Below the pieces are notes generated by a model that saw nothing but the letters and a program-made list of their open reading frames with translations, did no database searches and was not told where the DNA came from. From Cardinium hertigii_C (GTDB lineage Bacteria > Bacteroidota > Bacteroidia > Cytophagales > Amoebophilaceae): a DNA stretch of 64,000 nt. The position numbers were made by a program, and so were the translations under genes. Below, one piece after another: positions 1 to 9,707 of the stretch. Each line of letters starts with the position of its first letter. Positions within the stretch are counted from its first letter, which is position 1. The stretch is from assembly GCF_050864855.1 (NCBI RefSeq), contig NZ_JBOZWW010000048.1:1-64000 (forward strand), read 5' to 3'.

Positions 1-246
1 ACCCATAAAAAAGGTTTAATTGTTTCTACAGAAGCGATACATCCTAATGCTTATGATGGCCATACTTTAGAGAAGAGTTTATTACAAGCCGAGCAATTAT
101 CTGGTACCAAGGTAAAATATGCTTTCGTAGATAAAGCCTATAGAGGTCATAATATTCCTGTTAATGAATGTGATATATTTATAAGTGGTTCTAAAAGGGG
201 TATAACCCCTGCTCTAAAAAAAGCTATTAAATTAAAACCTATATAA
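1..246 (+). pseudogene. IS5-family transposase, C-terminal fragment
   Basis: An open frame from base 1 encodes 81 residues with typical IS5-family C-terminal motifs: NAYDGHTL, then VDKAYRGH, then ISGSKRGITPALKKA. In full-length relatives the last motif is followed by an Arg-rich stretch and an IEP-x-IGHMK segment that carries the catalytic glutamate. Here the frame ends at LKPI before that segment, so the catalytic triad cannot be complete and the copy is dead. The N-terminus is outside the window. I recognise the family by motif memory, not by a search. Confidence 0.75.
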
Positions 247-383
247 TTAAAATTCTTAATCCAAAACCAGTTATACCTATATCTTGGGTAAGAAAAATAG
301 AGCGCCTGATAAACCATATATATTATAAAGAAATATCCATTCAATAAATTTATTCAAAAATAATATTTCAGGGCCGACTAAGT
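1..383 (+). mobile_element. Right end of an IS5-family insertion sequence (truncated by window edge)
   Basis: This is the C-terminal part of a transposase followed by about 115 bp of decayed sequence and a terminal repeat at roughly 361-382. The terminal repeat, read outward-in, is CTTAGTCGGCCCTGAAAT. It matches in inverted form the ends seen at 49731-49753 and 49757-49780 beside a transposase N-terminal fragment, so both belong to one IS family. The left part of this copy lies outside the window. The element end abuts and overlaps the stop of the lipoprotein gene on the other strand. Confidence 0.75.
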
Positions 384-851
384 AGCAAGACTAAGAGACA
401 TATTCAAAAAAGGAGCATTACGGAATTTAGTAGCATAGTGATTAGCAAGATCAGCATACTTGAAAGCCTCATTATAATGATTAGTAGCCCGTTGAACAAA
501 TATAGTAGCAGATTTAAAACTTATAGTAGCAGAATTCACAAAATTATCAGAATCAATATAATCATATTTACGAACAGTATTAGCAGCATCATTAGCCTTA
601 AGACGGGCACGATGAGCAAGAAGATAAGCCTCAGCAGCAACCTCAGAAGCCCTAGTAGAATAAGAAACTAAACAATCATCACGATTAGAAGAAAAATGAA
701 CTTTAGTCTTATTAGTTGAGTGTAAACAATTATATAGGCTTAGTTTTTTAGATTGTGTCTCTATCATATTATTCGTTCTATTGCATCCAACTAATATTAG
801 GGCATGCAATAAAAAAACCATATTAGTTTTGATATTTAACATTATAAACAT
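378..851 (-). CDS. Putative lipoprotein, C-terminus cut by an IS end
   Basis: The protein begins with a short basic region, a hydrophobic stretch and a lipobox ending LILVGC, so it is probably a membrane-anchored lipoprotein. The mature part is alanine-rich and helical, with heptad-like stretches around RASEVAAEAYLLAHRA. I recognise no family. The frame is open to a TTG at 920, but the ATG at 851 (or 842) puts the signal peptide at the N-terminus and is preferred. The stop codon (378-380) lies inside the terminal repeat of the IS5-family element, so the natural C-terminus has probably been lost and replaced by an IS-encoded stop. The reading frame upstream is intact, so a shortened product may still be made. 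Confidence 0.6.
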   Translation of the reverse strand: MFIMLNIKTNMVFLLHALILVGCNRTNNMIETQSKKLSLYNCLHSTNKTKVHFSSNRDDCLVSYSTRASEVAAEAYLLAHRARLKANDAANTVRKYDYIDSDNFVNSATISFKSATIFVQRATNHYNEAFKYADLANHYATKFRNAPFLNMSLSLAT

Positions 852-920
852 TTTAAAATTATGAAGCACTAATTTAATATTATTAAGTCTTAAACACAAA
901 AAATTAGTTTTTAGTTCCAA

Positions 921-1274
921 TGATTTTAGAAGAGTTTTGTTTTCCTCTCTCCTGGCGATAGTTTCTACTTAACATAATATATATTATATAACTTATCGGG
1001 CAAAAGAAATATTGGAACATTTTGAGTCCGTTTGAGTCCGTTGCAATAAAATTATCTTAATTAAAGAGCTGGAATAAGGTCGCTCAAGTGCTGGTATTAG
1101 ATACCGTTTTACACGTGTAAATATTTTTTAAGATTTCTAAATTTTGTATCAAATACATTAATTTTTATTCTTTACAAATATAAAAAATCAAGTAGGTTCT
1201 GAAAGTAGAATCAGGAGTAGATTTATAAACCCTTTTTGACAGAGGGGGCTTACTCAAAGAACTAAGTAAACGTC
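921..1274. other. Intergenic region with tandem repeat and palindromes
   Basis: No gene is visible between lon and the lipoprotein gene. The region contains an exact 10-bp tandem repeat (TTTGAGTCCG twice, 1021-1040), a 5-3-5 inverted repeat GGTAT-TAG-ATACC (1093-1105) and a perfect 14-bp palindrome TTTACACGTGTAAA (1108-1121). The palindromes are 240-270 bp upstream of the lipoprotein start and could be operator sites. No terminator-like hairpin with a U-run is evident after lon. Confidence 0.5.
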
Positions 1275-3761
1275 TTATTTTTTTTCCGTTATCAGCTCCG
1301 CTAAAGCGCCATCCCAAACTTTTGGATTAGCTACTTTATTTTCTTGAAGCGCTAAACGATAAACCTGATCTACAGAGTCTACATAGTGAAATACTAAATT
1401 TTCACGATAGATTGCTTTTATTTCTTGTACATCTTTTTTGTTTTTGCTGCTGAGTATAATCTCTTTCATACCTACACGTTTTGCAGCTAGAATTTTTTCT
1501 TTAATACCACCTACTGGTAGTACTTCACCACGTAAGGTAATTTCCCCTGTCATAGCCAAGCAGTCTTTTACCTTTTTCTGCGTATATAAAGAGGCTAATG
1601 AAGTAAAAAGGGTAATGCCTGCAGAAGGACCATCCTTAGGCACTGCCCCAGAAGGAACATGAATATGCAAATCATAATTTTCAAATACACCATGCGATAC
1701 ATCAAGGTACTGATCATTCGCTTTTAAGTAAGAAAGTGCTGTCATAGCAGATTCCTTCATAACTTCTCCTAGATGACCAGACAAATTAATCCTTCCTTTC
1801 CCTTTACTCAAGACAGATTCTATAAAGAGAATTTCACCACCAGCAGCTGTCCAGGCTAAACCAATCGAAACACCAGGTAAAGATGTGGTTTGATAAGGTG
1901 TTTGGTCAAATGGCTCTGGGCCTAGTAAAGTAATAACATCAGTTGGTTTTATTTTTTTAGTATAAGTTTCCGCTAAAGCAATCGATTTTGCGGTCTTTCT
2001 GCAAATATTGGCTATTTGACGAGATAGTTCACGTACGCCAGATTCACGCGTATAACTTGCTATAATTGTAGCTAAGGCATCATCTTGTATGGCTAGATCA
2101 GTAGCTTTAAGGCCATGTTCTTTTCTTTGTTTCGGGAAGAGATATTTTTTTGCAATTTCTATTTTTTCTTCTAGAAGATAGCCACTTACTTCAATGACTT
2201 CCATTCTGTCCTGCAAAGCAGATGGAATGCGGTCCATTGAATTGGCAGTGGCTACAAATAGAATTTTAGAAAGGTCATATGGCACTTCCAAAAAATGGTC
2301 CACAAAAGCATTGTTTTGTTCTGGATCTAGCACTTCTAGTAGCGCAGATGCTGGATCTCCACGCATTCCATCTATTTTATCTACTTCATCTAGTACAATA
2401 ACTGGATTAGATGAACCACTTTTTTGAATGTTATAGATAATTTTTCCAGCCATTGCACCAATATAGGTTTTTCTATGTCCACGTATTTCTGCTTCATCAT
2501 TTAGCCCACCTAGTGCAATACGTGCATATTTTCTACCCATTGCTTTGGCAATAGACTTTCCTAAAGAAGTTTTTCCTACTCCAGGAGGACCACATAAACA
2601 TAAAATAGGTCCCTTCATATTTTTTTTTAGCCGTACAACTGCTAAAAATTCTAAAAGGCGCTCCTTGACTTTTTCAATACCATAGTGGTCTGCATCAAAA
2701 ATTTTCTTGGCTCGGGTCAGGTCTAAATTGTCTTTGGTATAGTGCTCCCAAGGCAACTCTACGACCAGCTCTGCATGGTTGATGCTAATGGAATAATCTG
2801 GACTATGTGGGCTCATCCGTTCAGCTTTTTCCAATGCCTTTTTAAAATAATTGGCTACCTCTTTAGGCCATTGTTTTTTATTTCCTTTTTCACGTAATGT
2901 ATCAATTTCGTCTGAAACTTCGTTTTCGCCTAGTTCATCCTGTAGCACTTTAACTTGTTGCCTTAAGTAATAATCTCGTTGTTGCTGATTAATATCAGAG
3001 TGTACTTTATCTTGAATTTCTTTTTTAAGCTCTGAGATTTCTAATTCTCTTAAAAGATGCTTTAAAAGCAAATTGGCCCGCTTGGTGCTATTACTTAACT
3101 CTAGTAACTTTTGCTTGTAGTGGATATCTGTATTTAAATTAGACGCCAAAAAATAGGTTAGAAAATCAAGACTTTTAATATTGGTTAGCATCGCCTGTGC
3201 TTCGCTAGAACCATCAGGTCGAAATTTAAGAATCTTAATCGCTACATCTTTTAAGGATTGCATCAGTGCAAGATTTTTTTTGTCTTCTTTATAAGGTTGA
3301 TCTTTTAGTAGTTGAATAGTAGCTTCTAATCCTAATGATTCTGTAAAGAGTTGAATGGTTTGAAATTTTTGTTTACCATGTACCAAAGCAATCGTTTTAC
3401 CATTTGGTAAATTAATAATTTTAATAATTTTGGCTAGTGTACCTATTGGATATACATCTGTTTGTTTACCTTCAAAATTTTCTGGGTTGCGCTGTGCAAT
3501 GATGCCTAATAAACCATCTTTTTCATGTATGACTTCTATCAAATGCATCGCCTGCCTTTCTTTAACGGCAATAGGAACCACAACGTTAGGAAAAAGAACC
3601 ATATTACGAAGTGCCAACAAGGGTATTCTACCTTGGGTATGGTCATCAGAGAGCTGTTCTTTTTCATCAGAAACAATCAGCTCTACCATACCGCCTATGC
3701 CGTCTTCACCCCATGCAGAAGCAATCCCTCCATCCATTACTAGTGATTTATTGAAGTACAT
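1275..3761 (-). CDS. lon: ATP-dependent protease Lon
   Basis: Lon is a cytoplasmic AAA+ serine protease that degrades misfolded and regulatory proteins. The 828 residues match the normal family length. The order is an N-terminal substrate-binding domain (IPLLALRNMVLFPN), a coiled-coil linker, an AAA+ module with Walker A GPPGVGKT and Walker B VIVLDEVDK, and a C-terminal protease domain. The catalytic Ser is near residue 713 in GPSAGIT and the partner Lys near residue 756 in GGIKEK, the same 43-residue spacing as in E. coli Lon. An internal ATG at residue 9 is an alternative start. It is followed on the same strand by no close neighbour; rseP lies 100 bp upstream. Confidence 0.97.
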   Translation of the reverse strand: MYFNKSLVMDGGIASAWGEDGIGGMVELIVSDEKEQLSDDHTQGRIPLLALRNMVLFPNVVVPIAVKERQAMHLIEVIHEKDGLLGIIAQRNPENFEGKQTDVYPIGTLAKIIKIINLPNGKTIALVHGKQKFQTIQLFTESLGLEATIQLLKDQPYKEDKKNLALMQSLKDVAIKILKFRPDGSSEAQAMLTNIKSLDFLTYFLASNLNTDIHYKQKLLELSNSTKRANLLLKHLLRELEISELKKEIQDKVHSDINQQQRDYYLRQQVKVLQDELGENEVSDEIDTLREKGNKKQWPKEVANYFKKALEKAERMSPHSPDYSISINHAELVVELPWEHYTKDNLDLTRAKKIFDADHYGIEKVKERLLEFLAVVRLKKNMKGPILCLCGPPGVGKTSLGKSIAKAMGRKYARIALGGLNDEAEIRGHRKTYIGAMAGKIIYNIQKSGSSNPVIVLDEVDKIDGMRGDPASALLEVLDPEQNNAFVDHFLEVPYDLSKILFVATANSMDRIPSALQDRMEVIEVSGYLLEEKIEIAKKYLFPKQRKEHGLKATDLAIQDDALATIIASYTRESGVRELSRQIANICRKTAKSIALAETYTKKIKPTDVITLLGPEPFDQTPYQTTSLPGVSIGLAWTAAGGEILFIESVLSKGKGRINLSGHLGEVMKESAMTALSYLKANDQYLDVSHGVFENYDLHIHVPSGAVPKDGPSAGITLFTSLASLYTQKKVKDCLAMTGEITLRGEVLPVGGIKEKILAAKRVGMKEIILSSKNKKDVQEIKAIYRENLVFHYVDSVDQVYRLALQENKVANPKVWDGALAELITEKK

Positions 3762-3861
3762 ATGGTTATAAATAATTCCTAATTTATCTTTTTAGCATGA
3801 CCTATATGATTGTACACTTAAATAGTATGCCAAAAAGTAACAATAATATAGTTATAACTAC

Positions 3862-5166
3862 TTATAATAGCTTACGAATATCATTACCCAATGCATAAAG
3901 CATAAGTAAAAACATAAGGGCCATGCCCAATTTTTGAGTACTTTGTAAAAATTTATCAGAAAGTTTTCTTCCAGATAGCACTTCATACAATATACATAAA
4001 GCATGCCCTCCATCTAATGCTGGAATAGGTAGTAAGTTGATTAAACCAATCGTGATAGATAACAAAGCAACCAGGGTCCAAAATTTATATCCAATAAATT
4101 CGTTGTCAAAATTTTGGGCTATGCTAATCGGACCACCCAAAGATTTTTTTAAAGCAAGTTTGCCTGTGATTAATTTCCATATGGTTAGAAAATGGCATTC
4201 CATCAACTCTAGAGCTTTTTTTAGGCCAATGGGAATAGATCCTATAAATGAATAATGTAGTTGCCTATATTTAGGCTGAGCCAATTCAATACCTAATCCT
4301 TGTTGGTCTATCTGGACCTGGGTAGCCATTTTTATGCCATTCCGCAAGTAGACTACTTCAACTGTTTTATCCAAACAAGTTTTAACTATCCTTATTAAGC
4401 CATATACATCAAAGATAGAGTGGCCAGCTAGCTGAATAATTTGATCTCCAGCCATTAGGCCTGCTAGGGTAGCACTACTGTTTGGGCGAACGGAGTGAAT
4501 CAAGCAGGGAAAAATGGGCCTTATAAAAAAATCTTTTTTTATATCTGATAAGCTTTCTAGGAGCTTTTCTGGAATGGGCAATGTTAATAACTGACCATCT
4601 CTGTTGATGGTATAATAGCTTTTACTACGTAGTAAAAAGCTGGGTGATAAAACGTCATTAAAATCATCAAAATTTTTCCCATTGATTTTGATGATTTTAT
4701 CCCCTATTTTAAAGCCCATTTCTCTAGCTAGTGCACTTGGTATGATGCCATATTTATTTACTTCATCTCTAGGCAAATAGGTATGTCCCATGATATAAGT
4801 TAAACCAATCCATATGCATATACCACTGAGTAAGTTAAAGATAATACCACCCAATATAGTCAAGCACCGCTGCCAGGCTGGCTTTGAACGAAATTCCCAA
4901 GGTTGTGGACTATTTTCCAAATGATTAATGGCCAATGATTCATCCACCATACCTGCAATCTGAACGGCTCCACCTAAGGGAATCGATCCTAAGGCATATT
5001 CTGTTTCCCCCCATTTGACTTTAAATAGTTTAGGAGGAAATCCAATCATATAATTATTGACCCGCATTTTAAATAGCTTAGCAAAAAGCAAATGGCCCAA
5101 TTCATGTATACCAACTATGATGAATAAAGCGGCTAAAAATTGAATGGTCTTAATAAAAAACGCCAT
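3862..5166 (-). CDS. rseP: RIP-type zinc metalloprotease RseP (site-2 protease family)
   Basis: This is an intramembrane protease that cleaves transmembrane substrates such as anti-sigma factors and signal-peptide remnants. The zinc-binding motif HELGH lies near the N-terminus within the first membrane segment. The third-ligand motif is near the C-terminus (PALDGGHAL). Two PDZ-like segments lie between them (for example IIKINGKNFDD and AGLMAGDQIIQLAGH). About 434 residues is normal for the Bacteroidota form. The frame is open to a TTG at 5178, but the ATG at 5166 gives a standard start (MAFFIKTIQ). It lies between hslU and lon on the same strand, making a proteolysis cluster. Confidence 0.95.
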   Translation of the reverse strand: MAFFIKTIQFLAALFIIVGIHELGHLLFAKLFKMRVNNYMIGFPPKLFKVKWGETEYALGSIPLGGAVQIAGMVDESLAINHLENSPQPWEFRSKPAWQRCLTILGGIIFNLLSGICIWIGLTYIMGHTYLPRDEVNKYGIIPSALAREMGFKIGDKIIKINGKNFDDFNDVLSPSFLLRSKSYYTINRDGQLLTLPIPEKLLESLSDIKKDFFIRPIFPCLIHSVRPNSSATLAGLMAGDQIIQLAGHSIFDVYGLIRIVKTCLDKTVEVVYLRNGIKMATQVQIDQQGLGIELAQPKYRQLHYSFIGSIPIGLKKALELMECHFLTIWKLITGKLALKKSLGGPISIAQNFDNEFIGYKFWTLVALLSITIGLINLLPIPALDGGHALCILYEVLSGRKLSDKFLQSTQKLGMALMFLLMLYALGNDIRKLL

Positions 5167-5302
5167 ATAGTGTAGCAATTATTAGGTTAATCTTACAGGG
5201 AGCAGTGCTTAAATATAAGCAAAAAATAGGACATACATCTTCAACAGATGGTCTATATTGCGTAATAGAGGCTACAAAAAAGTGGCTTGGGAATAGCATG
5301 CA

Positions 5303-6673
5303 TTATAAAATGTACGCACTAAGGTCTTTCTGTTTTATTAAGTTAGCCAGCGATTCTTGGACCATGTCTTTGGTGATGGTAATGGCGGTATGGGGCCTAA
5401 TCGTATCTGGAACATCAAATAGAATAGGCGTTAATAGATGGCTCATCACAGTTTGTAACCGTCTCGCACCAATATTTTCTATTTCTTCATTGAGCAAATA
5501 GGCAGTGGCAGCAATTTCTTGTTTGGCTTCTGGGCTAAAATCTAACCTAACATTTTCTACAGCTAACAGTGCTTGATACTGAATAGGTAAGGCACTTTTA
5601 GGTTCATCTAGAATCTTATAAAAATCTTTTTGTGAAAGATTTTCTAAAGTCACACGAATCGGAAACCGACCTTGTAATTCTGGAATAAGGTCAGATGGCT
5701 TAGCCATATGAAAAGCACCTGCTCCAATAAAAAGAATATGATCTGTCTGAATGGGACCATGTTTGGTTTGTACTGTACTCCCTTCTACAATGGGTAGAAG
5801 GTCGCGCTGAACACCTTCCCGACTTATACCTGGACTATTGCTTTGACCAGTGTGGGCAATTTTATCTATTTCATCTATAAAAATAATACCAGAATGGCTA
5901 GCTCTTACTAAGGCTTCTTCTTTAACCGCATTCATATCAATCAGTTTGGCTGTTTCTTCTGTCAATAGCAAGGTACGTGCCTCTGCAATAGTTACTTTTC
6001 TTTTTTTAGTTTGTTTGGGTAAAAAACTGCTCAGCATATCCTGAAAGTTCATTACGAATCCTTCGTCCATGGAAGGACCTGCTCCTAGACTATTTATATT
6101 ACCAGCTGGAACGGTTTTAGTTATTTTAATTTCTATTTGTTGTTGATCCAGTAGACCACTTCTTAATTTTTCACGAAAGCGTTCCCGCGTAGTATCGCTG
6201 CTTTCTGTACTATCTAAACAGGTCTCTTCGTTTGTTTTTGGTTGAAACGGGGGAAGTAATATATCTAAAATAATTGCTTCCACTTGTTCAACCGCTTTAT
6301 GCTGGACTGCTTCTATTTTTTCTGACTTTACCATGGCTACAGCACGTTCCACTAAGTCCCTTACCATACTCTCTACATCACGTCCAACATAGCCTACTTC
6401 TGTAAATTTAGAGGCTTCTACTTTTACAAAAGGAACTTTTGCAATTTTGGCTAATCTCCTAGCTATTTCTGTTTTACCTACTCCAGTTGGCCCAATCATT
6501 AAGATATTATTTGGGACAATATCTTCCTTTAACACTCCTGTTACCTCCATTCTGCGCCATCTATTCCGCAAGGCAACGGCCACATTGCGCTTGGCTTCTG
6601 CTTGACCGATGATATATTTATCTAGTTTTTTTACAATTTCTCTAGGTGTAAGAGTGTCCTGATCAGTTGACAT
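5303..6673 (-). CDS. hslU: ATP-dependent unfoldase HslU (ClpY)
   Basis: HslU is a hexameric AAA+ unfoldase that feeds substrates into the HslV peptidase. The 456 residues start MSTDQDTLTPREIVKKLDKY, as in the family. Walker A is GPTGVGKT, Walker B is IIFIDEIDK, and the pore-loop region follows Walker A (FTEVGYVGRDVESMVRDL). The C-terminal hexamerisation part ends at AYIL; the C-terminal residues normally dock into HslV. The usual partner gene hslV is not next to it: upstream is a 190-bp gap and then the metal ABC operon. HslV must be encoded elsewhere or be absent. Confidence 0.96.
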   Translation of the reverse strand: MSTDQDTLTPREIVKKLDKYIIGQAEAKRNVAVALRNRWRRMEVTGVLKEDIVPNNILMIGPTGVGKTEIARRLAKIAKVPFVKVEASKFTEVGYVGRDVESMVRDLVERAVAMVKSEKIEAVQHKAVEQVEAIILDILLPPFQPKTNEETCLDSTESSDTTRERFREKLRSGLLDQQQIEIKITKTVPAGNINSLGAGPSMDEGFVMNFQDMLSSFLPKQTKKRKVTIAEARTLLLTEETAKLIDMNAVKEEALVRASHSGIIFIDEIDKIAHTGQSNSPGISREGVQRDLLPIVEGSTVQTKHGPIQTDHILFIGAGAFHMAKPSDLIPELQGRFPIRVTLENLSQKDFYKILDEPKSALPIQYQALLAVENVRLDFSPEAKQEIAATAYLLNEEIENIGARRLQTVMSHLLTPILFDVPDTIRPHTAITITKDMVQESLANLIKQKDLSAYIL

Positions 6674-6690
6674 AATTATTATAATTGGTT

Positions 6691-6706
6691 CAATTTATAT
6701 AAATTG
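6691..6706. repeat. Perfect 16-bp palindrome upstream of hslU
   Basis: CAATTTATATAAATTG is a perfect palindrome 18 bp upstream of the hslU ATG on its coding strand. It could be a regulator site overlapping the hslU promoter. AT-rich palindromes also occur by chance in this DNA, so the call is tentative. Confidence 0.35.
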
Positions 6707-6864
6707 TTTGTATATTTTATTTTTCTTACGCAAAAAACCATCAAACGCACGCTATATGGATGCAACCGTGAACATACAATAACTTACTAATATTTATAGG
6801 TCAATATAACGGTTCTATTCCTATTTATGTAAATTGAACGGTAGAGATGCTATATGCAAGCCTA

Positions 6865-7626
6865 TCACCGGCACTTATTGGAAGAGGGGTTCAAACAAGG
6901 CAATCTACTATGATAGGTTGTTTCAAGTAAATCAGCTGTAAAGACTTTTTTTATATCACCGGCAGCTATAAGTTTATGGTTAAGTAAGACGAGCCAGTCA
7001 AAATAGGTATCTACTGACCCCAAGTCATGGTGTACGACTACAATGGTTTTACCTGCTGCTACCATGTTTTTTAACAGTGCAATAACAATTTTTTCTGTAG
7101 TAATATCTATACCTGTAAAAGGTTCATCCATAAAATATAAGGCTGCATCTTGGGCCAACGCCCTAGCTAAAAATACTCTTTGTTGTTGCCCTCCAGATAG
7201 TTCTCCAATTTGTTGTTTGGCAAGGTGTGCGATACCTAATTCTTCTAAGCACTGCATAGCTATTGCTTTATCTTTTTTATTAGGCCGTTCAAAAAAACGC
7301 AATCGATTATACCTACCCAAAAGAGCAATATCAAATACAGAAGCAGGAAAGTCCCAATCTACTGATTCTTTTTGAGGGACATAACTGATCTGTCTTCTTA
7401 CCTTATGAATAGATGATCCCAACAACTTTATTTCCCCCTGTTGATAAGGAATAAGCCCCATAGCAACCTTCAATAGGGTAGATTTACCTGCCCCATTGGG
7501 ACCTATTATTCCAATGATTTTATGTGATGGTAGATTAAAACTAACTTTTTCCAATACAACCTTGCTATTTGGATAGGAAACAGTTAAATCTTTTATCTGT
7601 ACAATATGCGTGTCTGTTTGTATCAT
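6865..7626 (-). CDS. Manganese/zinc/iron ABC transporter, ATP-binding subunit
   Basis: This is the ATPase of a metal ABC importer (ZnuC/MntB/TroB family). It has Walker A GPNGAGKS, signature LSGGQQQR, Walker B ALYFMDEPF and the H-loop VVVHHDLGS; 253 residues is normal. Its start is two bases after the stop of the upstream substrate-binding gene, so they are co-transcribed with the regulator and the second binding protein. An integral membrane permease would be expected next, but hslU follows. The permease must be elsewhere in the genome. The metal cannot be read from the ATPase; the DtxR/MntR-type regulator suggests manganese or iron. Confidence 0.92.
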   Translation of the reverse strand: MIQTDTHIVQIKDLTVSYPNSKVVLEKVSFNLPSHKIIGIIGPNGAGKSTLLKVAMGLIPYQQGEIKLLGSSIHKVRRQISYVPQKESVDWDFPASVFDIALLGRYNRLRFFERPNKKDKAIAMQCLEELGIAHLAKQQIGELSGGQQQRVFLARALAQDAALYFMDEPFTGIDITTEKIVIALLKNMVAAGKTIVVVHHDLGSVDTYFDWLVLLNHKLIAAGDIKKVFTADLLETTYHSRLPCLNPSSNKCR

Positions 7627-7628
7627 CT

Positions 7629-8528
7629 TTATTTTAGTGCATTTACAATAGTGGTAGTATTGGCGCTAACCATGCCACAATAGGTAGCTGCTAAAGTATC
7701 AGCCCCACCAAGTGCATCCGAGTAAAGGCACCCTCCTATCTCTACTTTATATCCATAATGGGCACAACCTTCTAATACAGCGCGCATTGATCTATCGGAA
7801 ACAGAAGTTTCAAAAAAAACTGCCTTAATATTCCGTGCTATAATAAGGGCTATAATATGCTTAATATCTTTTAAGCCACATTCAGATATAGTAGAAATTC
7901 CTTGTAACCCAACTACTTCTATATTATAAGCCTTACCAAAATAACCAAAAGCATCATGTGCAGTGATTAATACCCGTTGCTTAAAAGGAATAGCCTGAAT
8001 TTGTGCAGTTACGGCTTGATGTAATGCCTCCAATGTTTCCATATAAACCAATGTGTTTTTTTGATAGTAAGCCGCTGATTCAGGCCTTGCTTCTTGTAAC
8101 TTTTGACTAATAAAACCAACCACCTGTTGCCATAGTTTTACATCAAACCAGATATGAGGATCTATACCAACAGCACACATATCGTCGTATAATAGCTGTT
8201 TTGGCATAAGGGCATCACTAACGGCATACATTTTTTTTTCTTTGGCCATTTTTTGCAATAAGTCAGTCATTTTACCTTCTAAATCAAGGCCATGATAAAA
8301 AATTATATGGGCATGTTTAAGCTGTTGAATATCTTTTTGAGTAGTTTGATAGATATGAGGATCTATACCAGGGCCCATTAAACTAACTACCTGAGCATCG
8401 TCTTTTACAATATTTTTAACAGCATCTTCTAATATGCCTGTAGTGGTTAAAATAACAAATGGTTGATCTAAAGTAGTGCAGCAAGAGGATAAGATCAAAG
8501 AAAAAAATAGACAAACAGTACCATACAT
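7629..8528 (-). CDS. Metal ABC transporter substrate-binding lipoprotein (copy 2)
   Basis: This is a TroA/ZnuA/PsaA-family periplasmic metal-binding protein. Likely metal ligands are visible: His in GIDPHIYQ, His in GIDPHIWFD, His in TAHDAFGYF and Asp in YSDALGG. The ATG at 8528 (MYGTVCLFFSLILSSC) gives a clean lipoprotein signal; the frame is open to 8648, but the extra 40 residues have no signal-peptide logic. It is a close paralogue of the gene at 8769-9695 and shares long identical blocks, so it is a tandem duplicate. Both copies retain all four putative ligands. No His-rich ZnuA loop is present, which weakly favours Mn or Fe over Zn. Confidence 0.9.
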   Translation of the reverse strand: MYGTVCLFFSLILSSCCTTLDQPFVILTTTGILEDAVKNIVKDDAQVVSLMGPGIDPHIYQTTQKDIQQLKHAHIIFYHGLDLEGKMTDLLQKMAKEKKMYAVSDALMPKQLLYDDMCAVGIDPHIWFDVKLWQQVVGFISQKLQEARPESAAYYQKNTLVYMETLEALHQAVTAQIQAIPFKQRVLITAHDAFGYFGKAYNIEVVGLQGISTISECGLKDIKHIIALIIARNIKAVFFETSVSDRSMRAVLEGCAHYGYKVEIGGCLYSDALGGADTLAATYCGMVSANTTTIVNALK

Positions 8529-8768
8529 CTTAGATGATATAAATCTAGTAAGATTGGCCAGGATATAGAATATTATATTTAACACTTTATTGATTGAACC
8601 ATGATCGTTATAGATTACTACATCTTTCCTACTGCTTAGATAAGCCAACCCAATATTGGCCCTCTGTAATTTTATACGAAAGACAATGCAAAGCTAACTT
8701 TTTCCCTATAATTTTACTATTTGTAGCAGTAATTTATTTTTACTTTATGTTGTCTTTAGAGGGTTTCT

Positions 8769-9695
8769 TTATTTCAGTGCATTAACAATTGTTAGGGTAT
8801 TGGTACGGATCATTCCACAATAGCTTCCTTCTACTGTATTAGGTGCACCAAGTGCATCTGAATAAAGGTACCCTCCTATTGCTACTTTATGTCCATAGTG
8901 GGCACAACCTTCTAATACAGCACGCATTGACTTATCTGAAACAGAAGTTTCAAAAAAAATTGCTTTAATATTTCGCTTTATAATAAGCGATACAATACGT
9001 TTAATGTCTTTTAATCCACATTCGGATGCAGTAGAAATTCCTTGTAAACCAACTACTTCTATATCATAAGCCTTGCCAAAGTAACCAAAAGCATCATGTG
9101 CAGTAATCAATACCCGTTGTTGCTTTGGAATGGATTGAATTTGACGTGCAACCGATTGATGTAATGCCTCTAAGGTCTCTAAGTAGGCTATTGTATTGTC
9201 TTGATAATAGGCTGCCGACTCAGGCCTTCCTGCTTGGAGTTTTTGACTGATAAAACGAACCACCTGCTTCCATATACTTATATCAAACCAGATATGAGGG
9301 TCTACACCAATCGTACCATCGTATAGCAGCTGTGTGTGATTGAGTGCGTCACCAACAGCATAAACTTGTCTTTGTTGGGCCATTCCTTTCAATAAATTAG
9401 TCATTTTTCCTTCTAAGTCAAGACCATTATAAAATACTATATCGGCATTTTTAAGCTGTTGTACATCTTTCTGAGTAGTTTGATAGGTATGAGGATCTAT
9501 ACCAGGCCCCATTAAGCTTATTACATGTGCATCCTCTTTAACAATGTTTTTAACGGCATCTCCCAGCATACCTGTGGTGGCCAAAATAGTAAATGACTCA
9601 TCTGTATGATTGGTACAGGAAAATAGGCCTAAACAAAAAAACAAATAAAAAATCTTATATCTATTCAAGTAGAGATGTTTTATACAAATAGCCAT
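8769..9695 (-). CDS. Metal ABC transporter substrate-binding lipoprotein (copy 1)
   Basis: This is a TroA/ZnuA-family metal-binding protein of 308 residues with signal and lipobox (FCLGLFSC). Putative ligands are His in GIDPHTYQ, His in GVDPHIWFD, His in TAHDAFGYF and Asp in YSDALG. It begins 12 bp after the mntR-like gene, so the two are transcribed together. About 240 bp separate it from the start of copy 2. Differences from copy 2 are concentrated near the loop after GDALNHTQ and at the C-terminus, and might alter metal preference or docking; this is inference. Confidence 0.92.
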   Translation of the reverse strand: MAICIKHLYLNRYKIFYLFFCLGLFSCTNHTDESFTILATTGMLGDAVKNIVKEDAHVISLMGPGIDPHTYQTTQKDVQQLKNADIVFYNGLDLEGKMTNLLKGMAQQRQVYAVGDALNHTQLLYDGTIGVDPHIWFDISIWKQVVRFISQKLQAGRPESAAYYQDNTIAYLETLEALHQSVARQIQSIPKQQRVLITAHDAFGYFGKAYDIEVVGLQGISTASECGLKDIKRIVSLIIKRNIKAIFFETSVSDKSMRAVLEGCAHYGHKVAIGGYLYSDALGAPNTVEGSYCGMIRTNTLTIVNALK

Positions 9696-9707
9696 CTTAT
9701 TACAATA

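Noticed and set aside
438..671. Plus-strand ORF opposite the lipoprotein gene
   Set aside because: Serine/isoleucine-rich shadow frame of the minus-strand lipoprotein; no start context or family motif.
8594..8785. Small ORF between the two metal-binding protein genes on the plus strand
   Set aside because: It is antisense to both genes at its ends and has no conserved features; the gap is more likely the leader of copy 2.
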